NCBI RefSeq assembly: GCF_027706845.1
Contig: NZ_JAQGCZ010000003.1
Span: 372,001 to 436,000 of the forward strand
Direction: 5' to 3'
Length of the DNA stretch: 64,000 bases
Origin: Mycolicibacterium sp. BiH015
Lineage (GTDB): Bacteria > Actinomycetota > Actinomycetes > Mycobacteriales > Mycobacteriaceae
In this document: positions 8,587-16,677 of the stretch, in pieces
Layout of the letters: each line of letters opens with the position of its first letter
How positions within the stretch are numbered: the stretch's first letter is position 1
The notes under the pieces: model-generated
The model's database searches: none
Told to the model about the DNA's origin: nothing
The model's input: the letters and a program-made list of their open reading frames with translations, nothing else
Position numbers and translations under genes: made by a program

Positions 8587-10207
8587 GCAGCAGACCGCGG
8601 TCGATGCCGTCGCCGAGCGCTACCTGGACGTCTGGGCCGCCCTGGATCCCTGTGCCGCAACGGAAGCCGGTATCGCCGGCCATGACGACGAGATCACCGA
8701 CTACTCCCCCGAGGGGGTCGCTGCGCGCGTCGATGCCGCCAAGTCCGCACTGCGCGAACTCGACGCCGCCGAGCCCGCCGACGCGGCCGACGTCGTGACG
8801 GCCGCCGCCATGCGCGAGCGGCTGGGGGTCCTCGTCGATATGCACGATGCCGGTCTCGACATCGGCGAGCTGAACGTCATCGCCTCTCCGCTGCAGACGA
8901 TGCGCGATGTCTTCGACCTGATGGCCACCGACACCGAGGACGACTGGGCCGTCTTCGGTCGACGGCTCGCCCGGATCCCGCAGCGCGTCAGCGGATATGC
9001 CGAGGCGCTGCGGGCCGTCGCCGCGTCGGGGCATGCGCCCGCGGCTCGACAGGTTCGCCGCGGAATCCAGCAGGCGGGCCAGATCGCCAAGCTGTTCATC
9101 GACATGGTCGCCGACGCCGCGCCGGACAATGCCGCACTCCACGCCGAGATCCGCCGGCACGCCGAGCACGCCGCTAACGCCTACGCGTCGCTGACCACGG
9201 TGCTGCGCGACGAGATAGGCCCGCACGCTCGCGATGTGGACGGGTGCGGGCGCGACGCGTACTCGGTGATGTCACGGGCGTTCCTGGGGGCGGCCGTCGA
9301 TGTCGACGAAGCCTACGAGTGGGGCATGGAGCTTCTGCAGAGCATCGTCGCCGAGCAGGAGGAGATCGCAGATCGGCTCTATCCGGGGGCCACGGCGGGC
9401 GAGGCGCTGCAGCGGCTCGACACCGAGGAGCGCTACCTCATCCACGGCACCGACGCACTGCAGCAGTGGATGCAGCAGCTCTCCGACCGCGTCGTGGATG
9501 CGTTGGCCGGCAAGCACTTCGACATCGCGCCCGAGCTGCGCACCCTGGAGTGTCGGATCGCGCCCACGCAGACCGGCGGGATCTACTACACCGGACCGTC
9601 AGAAGACCTGTCGCGGCCCGGCCGGATGTGGTGGTCGGTGCCACCGGGCGTGCACACCTTCCACACGTGGCAGGAGATGACGACGGTGTTCCACGAAGGA
9701 GTGCCGGGCCACCACCTGCAGATCGGCCGCGCCGTGGTGCTGGGCGGCGAGCTCAACCGGTGGCGAAGGCTCGGATGCTGGGTGTCCGGTCACGGAGAGG
9801 GCTGGGCGCTCTACGCGGAGCGCCTGATGGCCGAGCTGGGGTGGCTCGACGACGCCGGCAACCGTATGGGAATGCTTGACGCCCAACGCTTCCGGGCTGC
9901 TCGGGTGGTGATCGACATCGGCGTGCACTGTGGCCTGACGGCACCTGACGGCGGGGTATGGGATGCCGAGCGGGCGTGGACCTTCCTGCAGGCCCACAGC
10001 GCGATGGCCGAGGAGAACCTCCGGTTCGAACTCGACCGTTATCTCGGCTGGCCGGGTCAGGCGCCGTCCTATGCGATAGGCCAACGCATCTGGCAGCAGT
10101 TGCGCGACGAGAGCCTGGCGCGCGGAGTGTCGCTCAAGGACTTCCACAGCCGGGCGCTCGATCTGGGCGGGCTGCCCCTGGACGTACTGCGCACCGCTCT
10201 CGGCTAG
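8579..10207 (+). CDS. DUF885 domain-containing protein
   Basis: About 542 residues if translation begins at the TTG at 8579, which overlaps the end of the peptidase gene by 8 bp; an ATG at 8489 would give 30 extra residues of poor quality. It is a full DUF885 protein: helical N-terminal half (VAERYLDVWAALDPCAATEAGIAGHDD), then the conserved TVFHEGVPGHHLQIGRAV (HExxxGHH, metal-ligand-like) and the SGHGEGWALYAERLMAELGW motif near residue 420. The family resembles M2/M3-like gluzincin peptidases, but activity is not shown for mycobacterial members. Overlap with the preceding gene suggests co-expression. Confidence 0.88.
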   Translation: MARQQTAVDAVAERYLDVWAALDPCAATEAGIAGHDDEITDYSPEGVAARVDAAKSALRELDAAEPADAADVVTAAAMRERLGVLVDMHDAGLDIGELNVIASPLQTMRDVFDLMATDTEDDWAVFGRRLARIPQRVSGYAEALRAVAASGHAPAARQVRRGIQQAGQIAKLFIDMVADAAPDNAALHAEIRRHAEHAANAYASLTTVLRDEIGPHARDVDGCGRDAYSVMSRAFLGAAVDVDEAYEWGMELLQSIVAEQEEIADRLYPGATAGEALQRLDTEERYLIHGTDALQQWMQQLSDRVVDALAGKHFDIAPELRTLECRIAPTQTGGIYYTGPSEDLSRPGRMWWSVPPGVHTFHTWQEMTTVFHEGVPGHHLQIGRAVVLGGELNRWRRLGCWVSGHGEGWALYAERLMAELGWLDDAGNRMGMLDAQRFRAARVVIDIGVHCGLTAPDGGVWDAERAWTFLQAHSAMAEENLRFELDRYLGWPGQAPSYAIGQRIWQQLRDESLARGVSLKDFHSRALDLGGLPLDVLRTALG

Positions 10208-11076
10208 AGCCGCGACTGTTCCTTGATCGCGGTGTCCGTTGTCCGCAGCGGGCGGATCAGCGCATCCTGGCTGAACGAGGCGAGCAGCTCACCCTCCTCG
10301 GTGTGCACTGCGCCGCGCACGTAAGACATGCCGGCGCCCACCTGTGTGCTTTCGTGTGTGTACAGCAGCCAGCCGCCCCAGGTGACCGGCTCGTGAAAAC
10401 TGACCGCCACGGTCATCGGCGCCGTCGAGACCGTGAGATGCGCCTGGCTGGTCCCGATGCCCTCATGCGCCCGCATGGTCGTCGAAATGCCAAGGTGCCC
10501 GGTGAAATACGCGATCAGTGCTTTTGCCGGCCCGTCACTGTCGGGTATCGGGTCGTAGTGGAGCCACGCATACAGCTCTGGCGGGCCCACCTCATCGGGG
10601 CTGTTCACGTCCACCACGTCGACCAGCCGCAGCTGGCGCCCGATCATCGGCATCGGCGACTCGTTGGCCTCGGCGGGGGCCGCTACCTCCGGCTTGGGCA
10701 GGTGATGGCGGATCACGTCGCCGGTGGGCACGTCGGCAAGGATCGTCGTCGTGATGCAGCGTTTGCCGTTCTGCTTAGCTGTCACGACTGCCGTTGCGGT
10801 GGAACGTCCTTCGCTGACCACGTCGATCTCCAGTTCCACCGGTCCGGCAGCGACCATGACAGCGCGCGCGAACACCGCATACACCGACCGTATCGACTTC
10901 TCGGGAAAGCGCTTGGCGGCGGCCACAATCGACTGCGCGAGGACCTGGGTACCCTCAACGACCTGGCGCTCGTCCTCTCCGGCGGGACCCGTCTGCGCCG
11001 TAAAGGTGTTCTCGCCCGCCCGTTCCGCGTCGAACAGGTCGAGCAGTCCCTGAACCGTCCATTGCGCCTGTGTCAT
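10204..11076 (-). CDS. TesB-like acyl-CoA thioesterase (double hotdog)
   Basis: 290 residues from the ATG at 11076 (GGAGG about 10 nt upstream); the open frame extends 43 codons further but without similarity. Two hotdog halves are recognisable: an N-terminal half with KRFPEKSIRSVYAVFARAV and VTAKQNGKRCITTTIL, and a C-terminal half with SFHEPVTWGGWLLYTHES, GAGMSYVRGAVHTEEGELLASFSQDALIR. This matches the TesB-type layout that hydrolyses acyl-CoA. It is divergent from the TetR gene at 11188, and a 15-bp palindrome found twice more before the catabolic genes at 11925 sits between them, so it probably belongs to the same pathway. Confidence 0.85.
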   Translation of the reverse strand: MTQAQWTVQGLLDLFDAERAGENTFTAQTGPAGEDERQVVEGTQVLAQSIVAAAKRFPEKSIRSVYAVFARAVMVAAGPVELEIDVVSEGRSTATAVVTAKQNGKRCITTTILADVPTGDVIRHHLPKPEVAAPAEANESPMPMIGRQLRLVDVVDVNSPDEVGPPELYAWLHYDPIPDSDGPAKALIAYFTGHLGISTTMRAHEGIGTSQAHLTVSTAPMTVAVSFHEPVTWGGWLLYTHESTQVGAGMSYVRGAVHTEEGELLASFSQDALIRPLRTTDTAIKEQSRL

Positions 11077-11139
11077 CTGTCCATCGCCTCCATCGCGGGT
11101 GACCGTCGCAGGGAACAGTAACCGAGGTTCCCCCAAAGC

Positions 11140-11154
11140 GGTAACGTCATTACC
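11140..11154. promoter_or_regulatory. TetR operator copy 1 (GGTAACGTCATTACC)
   Basis: GGTAA-CGTCA-TTACC: perfect 5-bp arms, in the divergent promoter of the thioesterase (start 11076) and TetR (start 11188). It matches copies 2 and 3 at 11853-11888 with consensus GGTAAYGYCRTTACC. The shared sequence is seen directly; binding by the adjacent TetR is inferred. Confidence 0.75.
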
Positions 11155-11187
11155 ATCAGGTGCCCGGACAGGAGAGGGTGGTGCGCG

Positions 11188-11805
11188 ATGGCAGCGAAAT
11201 CCCAATCGAATGCGCCCGCCGCCGCCGATTCCGAGTCACGCGCCCACCGCTTCATGCGCTCTGCGCTGGACATTCTCGGCGAAACGGGCCGCACCGACTT
11301 CACGGTTCTCGAGGTCGTCGAGCGGTCCAAGACCTCGTTGCGTGCGTTCTACCAACACTTCGCGACCAAAGACGAACTACTGCTTGCCCTCGTCGAGAAG
11401 ATCATGGCCGATGCCACCGAACGGTGGCGGGCCGAAACCGCGGCCGTAGCCAGCGGTGACGCGCTGCGCCTCCTCATCGAGCGGATCAGCGCACCTGCCG
11501 CGTCGAGCACCCAGGACAGCATCAATCGCGGGTTGACCTACTACAACGACCACCTCCACGAGACCCGGCCCAAGGAGTTCGCGAAGGTGCTGGCGCCGCT
11601 GCATCGCCTGATTGCCGACATCTTGCGACGCGGCATCGGTGACGGCACATTCCGGTCCGACCTCGACGTGGACACCGATGCCACAATCCTGATGCAGACC
11701 GTGCTGGGCACCCTGCGCCTGCGCGACCTCGGCGCCGAGCTGAACGACGTGCCGATCGAAGGGAGCCACGTGTACACGTTCTGCGTCCGCGGACTGGCCA
11801 GATAA
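11188..11805 (+). CDS. TetR family transcriptional regulator
   Basis: 205 residues from ATG with GGAGAGGG 9 nt upstream. N-terminal TetR helix-turn-helix: FMRSALDILGETGRTDFTVLEVVERSKTSLRAFYQHFATKDELLLALVEKIM (residues about 17-65). The C-terminal ligand domain (TQDSINRGLTYYNDHL, FAKVLAPLHRLIADILRRGIGDGTF) is of the kind seen in regulators of lipid or acyl-CoA catabolism. Three near-identical palindromes flank the gene: one before it and two after it, ahead of the amidohydrolase. It probably represses the thioesterase, itself and the amidohydrolase/acyl-CoA dehydrogenase operon. The inducer, perhaps an acyl-CoA, is unknown. Confidence 0.93.
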   Translation: MAAKSQSNAPAAADSESRAHRFMRSALDILGETGRTDFTVLEVVERSKTSLRAFYQHFATKDELLLALVEKIMADATERWRAETAAVASGDALRLLIERISAPAASSTQDSINRGLTYYNDHLHETRPKEFAKVLAPLHRLIADILRRGIGDGTFRSDLDVDTDATILMQTVLGTLRLRDLGAELNDVPIEGSHVYTFCVRGLAR

Positions 11806-11852
11806 CCTTCTGAACTGCGGAAATACGCTCTGGCGCCGTTACAGATACGCGT

Positions 11853-11888
11853 GGTAATGTCGTTACCGCTAGCGGTAATGCCGTTACC
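11853..11888. promoter_or_regulatory. TetR operator copies 2 and 3, 21 bp apart
   Basis: GGTAATGTCGTTACC (11853-11867) and GGTAATGCCGTTACC (11874-11888), the second extended to a 7-bp-arm palindrome GCGGTAA-TGCCG-TTACCGC. Their centres are 21 bp apart, two helical turns, so two dimers could bind on the same DNA face. They lie 37-72 bp before the amidohydrolase start. Same consensus as the site at 11140. Confidence 0.78.
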
Positions 11889-11924
11889 GCATCGTGCAAA
11901 TACGACGCGCCAGGAGAGCCCACC

Positions 11925-13154
11925 ATGCCGTCACGCATCCTCGACTATCCGGTCTTCGACGCCGACAACCACTTCTACGAACCCAAGGAAGCGCTGACCA
12001 AGTTCCTGCCCGACAAGCGCAAAGGCGTCATCGACTACATCGACGTGCACGGTCGCACCAAGATCATGGTGCGCAACCACATCAGCGACTACATCCCGAA
12101 CCCGACCTTCGAGGTGGTCGCCCGGCCCGGCGCCCAGGAGGAGTACTTCCGGCACGGCAGCGGCGGCAAGAGCTTCCGCGAAATCATGGGCAAACCGATG
12201 AAGGCCATTCCCGCGTTCCGAGATCCGCAAGCGCGCCTTGAGGTGATGGACGGACTCGGCCTGGACTACACGCTGATGTTCCCCACCCTCGCCTCGCTGG
12301 TCGAGGAGCGACTCAAAGACGATCCCGAGCTCATCCACGACATCATCCATGCGCTCAACGAATGGATGTACGAGACTTGGCAATTCAACTACCAAGACCG
12401 GATCTTCTCGACGCCGGTCATCACGTTGCCGATCGTCGACCGTGCGCTCGAGGAGCTCGAATGGTGTCTGGAGCGCGGCGCCAAGACGGTGCTGGTCCGG
12501 CCCGCGCCGGTGCCCGGCTTCCGGGGCACGCGGTCGTTCGGTACCGAGGAGTTCGACCCGTTCTGGGACGCGTGCGTCAAAGCCGGCATCCCGGTCGCGA
12601 TGCACGCTTCGGACAGCGGCTATGCCGAATACCTCAACGACTGGGAGCCCGCCGACGAATATCTGCCTTTCAAGCCGACGGCATTCCGGATGGTGTCGAT
12701 GGGCAAGCGACCCATCGAGGACAGCATGGCGGCGCTGGTCTGCCACGGCGCGTTGACCCGCAACCCGGATCTTCGCATCCTGTCCATCGAGAACGGCGCG
12801 TCGTGGGTGCCGTACCTGTTTCACCAGTTCGAAGACGTGTATTCCAAGATGCCGCAGTCGTTCCCGGAGAATCCGGTCGAGGCGTTCAAGCGGGCGGTGT
12901 ACGTGGCGCCGTTCTGGGAGGACGACTTCAAGCAGATCTCCGAGCTGTGCGGTATCGACCGCACGATCTTCGGCTCCGACTGGCCGCACCCCGAAGGCCT
13001 CGCCGACCCGATCAACCTGGTTTCCGACCTGGAGGCGCACGGACTCGACCCCGAGGGGGTCAGGAAAGTCATGGGCAAGAACATGATCGACCTGTTCAAC
13101 GTCGAGGACGCAGTGGTGTACAAACCCGACGTCCCCGCACTCGTCATCGCCTGA
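11925..13154 (+). CDS. Amidohydrolase family protein (metal-dependent, ACMSD-like)
   Basis: 409 residues from ATG with AGGAG upstream. Amidohydrolase_2 superfamily: N-terminal VFDADNHFYEP (in place of the usual DxHxH metal site), a middle region DACVKAGIPVAMHASDSGY with the His ligand, SMAALVCHGALTRNPDLRILSIENGASW, and the closing GSDWPHPEGLADP with the catalytic Asp and a following His. Members include decarboxylases and C-C hydrolases acting on cyclic acids. It is first gene of an operon with two acyl-CoA dehydrogenases (gap 17 bp) under the TetR palindromes, suggesting ring or branched-chain degradation. Exact reaction unknown. Confidence 0.88.
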   Translation: MPSRILDYPVFDADNHFYEPKEALTKFLPDKRKGVIDYIDVHGRTKIMVRNHISDYIPNPTFEVVARPGAQEEYFRHGSGGKSFREIMGKPMKAIPAFRDPQARLEVMDGLGLDYTLMFPTLASLVEERLKDDPELIHDIIHALNEWMYETWQFNYQDRIFSTPVITLPIVDRALEELEWCLERGAKTVLVRPAPVPGFRGTRSFGTEEFDPFWDACVKAGIPVAMHASDSGYAEYLNDWEPADEYLPFKPTAFRMVSMGKRPIEDSMAALVCHGALTRNPDLRILSIENGASWVPYLFHQFEDVYSKMPQSFPENPVEAFKRAVYVAPFWEDDFKQISELCGIDRTIFGSDWPHPEGLADPINLVSDLEAHGLDPEGVRKVMGKNMIDLFNVEDAVVYKPDVPALVIA

Positions 13155-13171
13155 GAGGCAGCGAAACTCGT

Positions 13172-14308
13172 ATGACCGAAGCGGTGAACCCCGAACAGCT
13201 GCTGTTCGCGTCGACCACCCAGACGTTCCTGGAGAAGCAGGGCTCGCTCACCCACGTGCGGGGACTCCACGCCTCGAAAGTGTCGTTTCAGCGCGAATGG
13301 TGGCAGCGGGCAGCGGAACTGGGGTGGACCAGCCTGCTGGTGCCGGAGGAACTCGGTGGCGGCAGCGTCTCCGGGGACGGTGTGGCAGACCTGGCGCTGG
13401 TCGCCGAGCAGATCGGCCACACCGTCGCGCCCGGCCCACTACACCCGGTCAGCACCGTCCTCGCCGGTCTCGTCGAGGCGCCGAACGGCCACGAGGACTT
13501 CATCGAGGGCCTGATCTCCGGTGAGGTGATCGCGTCCTGGGCGGTCTACGAACCCCGGCGCCCGTTCGCCCCACTGACGGTCGAAACCACCGCGACCCGA
13601 ACCGATTCCGGCTACCGCATCGACGGAGTCAAGGATCGCGTCGAGGCAGGAGCCGACTGCGACGCCGTGTTGGTCGTCGCTGCCTGCGACGGGGCGATCC
13701 GGCAGTTCCTGGTGCCGACGGACGCCGCAGGGGTCACCGTGACGGTGCAGAACTCCATCGACATGGTCAAGCGCTACGCGCGCGTACATCTCGACGGGGT
13801 GCGGGTCGACGCATCCGCGGCGGTGGGCACTGCCGAGCAGACGGCGGCGATCATCGAACGCCAGCGCCAGATCGCGCTGATTCTGCAGTGTGCCGAGATC
13901 GTCGGAATTCTCGACTCGGTCCTGGCGATGACCAACCAGTGGCTCACCGATCGCCACAGCTTCGGCCGTCCGCTGGCCTCCTACCAGGCTCTCAAACACC
14001 GTGCGGCGGACATGAAGTTGTGGTTCGAAGCCTGCCGCGGCACCACCGCAGGTGCGGTCGCGGCGGTCGCGCAACGCTCCGCCGACGCCGAAATGCTGGT
14101 CAGCGTCGCCAAAGCCTATGTGGCCGAACGCGCTCCGCTGATGCTGCAGGACTGCGTCCAATTGCACGGCGGCATCGGCGTCACGTGGGAACACGATCTG
14201 CACCTCTACCTACGCCGGGTGGCGTTGTACCGGGCCGTGTTCGGCTCCCCGGAGGACCATCACCGCGTCGTCTATCAGCTGAGCAGGAAGGCAGAGGTTC
14301 CGGCATGA
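13172..14308 (+). CDS. Acyl-CoA dehydrogenase, subunit 1 of a coupled pair
   Basis: 378 residues from ATG 17 bp after the amidohydrolase stop. Acyl-CoA dehydrogenase fold: N-terminal helical domain (QREWWQRAAELGWTSLLVPEELGG), β-domain, and C-terminal helical domain (VLAMTNQWLTDRHSFGRPLASYQALKHRAADMKLW, LHGGIGVTWEHDLHLYLRRV). The usual catalytic EGT(S/N) segment near the C-terminus is not seen; the end is ALYRAVFGSPEDHHR instead. The gene overlaps the next acyl-CoA dehydrogenase by ATGA. Known mycobacterial α2β2 enzymes (FadE28-FadE29, FadE26-FadE27 in cholesterol catabolism) have this adjacent two-gene layout with functions split between subunits. Confidence 0.9.
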   Translation: MTEAVNPEQLLFASTTQTFLEKQGSLTHVRGLHASKVSFQREWWQRAAELGWTSLLVPEELGGGSVSGDGVADLALVAEQIGHTVAPGPLHPVSTVLAGLVEAPNGHEDFIEGLISGEVIASWAVYEPRRPFAPLTVETTATRTDSGYRIDGVKDRVEAGADCDAVLVVAACDGAIRQFLVPTDAAGVTVTVQNSIDMVKRYARVHLDGVRVDASAAVGTAEQTAAIIERQRQIALILQCAEIVGILDSVLAMTNQWLTDRHSFGRPLASYQALKHRAADMKLWFEACRGTTAGAVAAVAQRSADAEMLVSVAKAYVAERAPLMLQDCVQLHGGIGVTWEHDLHLYLRRVALYRAVFGSPEDHHRVVYQLSRKAEVPA

Positions 14309-15567
14309 CCGATACCGTCACCTCCACCCAGACCACCGACTCGGTAGCAGAATTCGCCGCCCGGGCGCGGGCCTGGCTGGCCGAGAACATGCCGAGGGTC
14401 GATCCCGACCACCCGCCGTTCTCGGTACGCGCCGAGCAGGCCTCCTGGGATCGGGCCAAGGAACTCCAGAAGCGTTTGTACGAAGGCGGATTCGCAGGCA
14501 TCTGCTTCCCGCGTGAGTACGGCGGGCTCGGGCTGGACTACGCCTACCAGCGGGCGTTCAACGCCGAGTGCCGAAACTACGAGATGCCGTTGATCCTCAA
14601 CACGCCGACGTTCACGATCTGTGCGGCGACCATCCTCGACATGGGGAGCGAAACCCAGAAACGCGAGCGCATCTCGGCCGCGATTCGCGGTGACGAGATC
14701 CTGGTGCAGCTGCTCAGCGAACCCAGCGGTGGCTCCGACCTCGCCGGCGTCATCACCCGGGCCGACTACCAGGACGGCACATGGATCATCAACGGCGCCA
14801 AGACCTGGAGCACCAGCGCGTTCGCCGGTGACTACGGCCTGATGCTGGCCCGCACCGACTGGACGGTGCCCAAGCACGAGGGCCTCACGATGTTCCTAGT
14901 ACCGCTGAACTCCCCCGGCATCACGATGCGCCGCATCAAAGAGGTCAACGGCAATGAAGAGTTTTGCGAGGAGTTCTTCGACGGCCTGGAACTGGGTGAG
15001 GACGCCGTCGTCGGCGAGGTGAACAAGGGGTGGGAGGTCGCCACCCGGCAGCTGCACCACGAGCGCCGCGCGGTGGGCGGCGGTTCGGAGTTCGCCAGCG
15101 GAACCGCCGCCGAGAACGCCAACGAGATGCCGCCCGATCATGTGGGGCTGGCCGAGGCGACAGGCCAGGGCGACGATCCGCGTGTCCAGGACCTGGCGGG
15201 CCGCGCGCTGACGCGGCGGATCGTCAAAGAGCAGCTGATCGACCACGTGTTCCACGCAATCGCCGACGGCTCGCTGCCGCCGAATGCCGGCACCCTGATC
15301 CGGTTGTTCCACGCCGAGACCACCGAGCTCGAGGTCGACACGGCGCTGGCGATCGCGGGCACCGCAGGCGTGATCGACGAAGGTGACGATTTCAGCGAGT
15401 TCGCGGACATCGGCGTGCGGTACCTGTCCCGCCAGACCGGTTCGCTCGGTGGTGGCAGCTCGGAGATGGCGCGCAACGTGATCGGCGAACGCATCCTCGG
15501 CTTCCCGCGCGAAGCGGCCGCCGACCGGGGCGTGCCGTTCAATCAGGTCAAGCGCAACAAGAGCTGA
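14305..15567 (+). CDS. Acyl-CoA dehydrogenase, subunit 2 of a coupled pair
   Basis: 420 residues, ATG overlapping the preceding stop (ATGA). Acyl-CoA dehydrogenase: N-terminal GGFAGICFPREYGGLGLDY, the β-domain LVQLLSEPSGGSDLAGVITRA with the W-containing INGAKTWSTSAFAGDYG, and C-terminal LSRQTGSLGGGSSEMARNVIGERILGFPRE, the end typical of FadE partners in α2β2 mycobacterial enzymes. It introduces an α,β double bond in an acyl-CoA with FAD. Tight coupling with gene 13172 implies a heteromer. Together with the amidohydrolase, thioesterase and TetR it forms a small regulon of unknown substrate. Confidence 0.92.
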   Translation: MTDTVTSTQTTDSVAEFAARARAWLAENMPRVDPDHPPFSVRAEQASWDRAKELQKRLYEGGFAGICFPREYGGLGLDYAYQRAFNAECRNYEMPLILNTPTFTICAATILDMGSETQKRERISAAIRGDEILVQLLSEPSGGSDLAGVITRADYQDGTWIINGAKTWSTSAFAGDYGLMLARTDWTVPKHEGLTMFLVPLNSPGITMRRIKEVNGNEEFCEEFFDGLELGEDAVVGEVNKGWEVATRQLHHERRAVGGGSEFASGTAAENANEMPPDHVGLAEATGQGDDPRVQDLAGRALTRRIVKEQLIDHVFHAIADGSLPPNAGTLIRLFHAETTELEVDTALAIAGTAGVIDEGDDFSEFADIGVRYLSRQTGSLGGGSSEMARNVIGERILGFPREAAADRGVPFNQVKRNKS

Positions 15568-15580
15568 AACGCCGGGGGTT

Positions 15581-16594
15581 CTAGAACAGCGCAGGCTGTG
15601 CCGCCACGGCAGGTGGCGGTGCGGCCGGCGCGCCACGGAAGGATCGACCGTCACGGGTCAGCCCGTGCTTGGCGATCAACGGCGCCGCGCGCTGGGCCAG
15701 CATCGCCCGATACTCCGGCGGCAGGTAGGCGCCCCGTCGGTAGAGGTTGCGGTACTCCCCAACAAGGTGCGGGTAGGCGGCCGCCAGCCAGTCCATGAAC
15801 CAGCCGCGGGTACTGCCCCGCAGGTGCAGTCCGAACACCGTGACGCTGGTCGCCCCCGCCGCGGCGATGCGCCCCAGCAGGTCGTCCAAATGCTCCTCGG
15901 AGTCGGTGAGCCGCGGCAGGACGGGGGCGACCATGACGTGACAGTCCAGACCGGCGTCGCGGATCGCGGCGATCAGCCCCAACCGGGCCTGCGGCGACGG
16001 GGTGCCCGGTTCGACGCGGGCATGGATGTCCGGATCACCCACCGCCAGCGATACGGCGACGCTGACGTCGACCCGGCGCGCCACGTCGGTGAGCAACGGA
16101 AGGTCCCGGCGAAGCAGCGCGCCCTTGGTCAGGATCGAAAACGGCGTCCCGAAGTCGGCAAGCGCGCCGATGATGCCGGGCATGAGAGCGTAGCGCCCCT
16201 CGGCCCGCTGATAAGGGTCCGTATTCGTCCCCAGCGCAACGGTTTCGCGCGTCCACGATGGCTTCCGCAGTTCGCGCCGCAGCACCTCGGCGACGTTCGT
16301 CTTGACGACCACCTGACTGTCGAAGTCTCGGCCGGGGTCGAAATCGAGGTATTCGTGCGTGGGCCGGGCGAAGCAGTAGCGGCACGCGTGCGAGCACCCG
16401 CGGTACCCGTTCACCGTGTACTTGAAGGGCAGCATCGACGCGGCAGGGATCTTGTTGAGCGCCGACTTGCAGAGCACCTCGTGGAAGGTGATGCCCTCGA
16501 ACTGGGGCGTCCGGACGCTGCGGATCAGGCCGATACGCTGCAGCCCGGGAAGCGCGCCGTCGTCGACATCGATGCCTTGGCCAGCCCAGCGCAT
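15581..16594 (-). CDS. Rv2578c-like radical SAM protein
   Basis: 337 residues from the ATG at 16594 (MRWAGQGI), as in Rv2578c; the frame stays open 9 codons further. Radical SAM core with CRYCFARPTHEY, preceded by GYRGCSHA (cluster CxxxCxYC, about residues 66-75), then ETVALGTNTDPYQRAEGRYALM and the barrel strands SILTKG, VSVAVSLAVGDP and HVMVAPVLPRLTDS. This is the SplB/Rv2578c type; a DNA-repair role is suspected from SOS induction rather than shown. A LexA box lies 9-24 bp upstream of the start codon. It is convergent with the dehydrogenase operon (13-bp gap) and divergent from the helicase. Confidence 0.92.
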   Translation of the reverse strand: MRWAGQGIDVDDGALPGLQRIGLIRSVRTPQFEGITFHEVLCKSALNKIPAASMLPFKYTVNGYRGCSHACRYCFARPTHEYLDFDPGRDFDSQVVVKTNVAEVLRRELRKPSWTRETVALGTNTDPYQRAEGRYALMPGIIGALADFGTPFSILTKGALLRRDLPLLTDVARRVDVSVAVSLAVGDPDIHARVEPGTPSPQARLGLIAAIRDAGLDCHVMVAPVLPRLTDSEEHLDDLLGRIAAAGATSVTVFGLHLRGSTRGWFMDWLAAAYPHLVGEYRNLYRRGAYLPPEYRAMLAQRAAPLIAKHGLTRDGRSFRGAPAAPPPAVAAQPALF

Positions 16595-16602
16595 GAAACC
16601 AT

Positions 16603-16618
16603 GCGAACATATGTTCGA
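16603..16618. promoter_or_regulatory. LexA (SOS) box
   Basis: GCGAACATATGTTCGA: CGAAC-ATAT-GTTCG is a perfect palindrome and matches the mycobacterial SOS box TCGAAC(N4)GTTCGA at all but the first base. It lies just upstream of the radical SAM gene start (16594, minus strand) and about 60 bp before the helicase start (16678, plus strand). Rv2578c is a known LexA target in M. tuberculosis. Confidence 0.9.
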
Positions 16619-16677
16619 CACTCTGTCAAGCGACCCACTGTAAAATCGCGGCCGTTGCGCAATTTGCTAAGGGGCAC

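Noticed and set aside
15578..15587. GTTCTAGAAC palindrome between convergent genes
   Set aside because: Ten bases overlapping a stop codon in a 13-bp gap; no promoter is there, and chance occurrence is likely.
16621..16677. Rifamycin-associated element upstream of the helicase
   Set aside because: I looked for the GC-rich inverted repeat known before helR-type genes; the sequence GCGGCCGTTGCGCAATTTGC does not fit.
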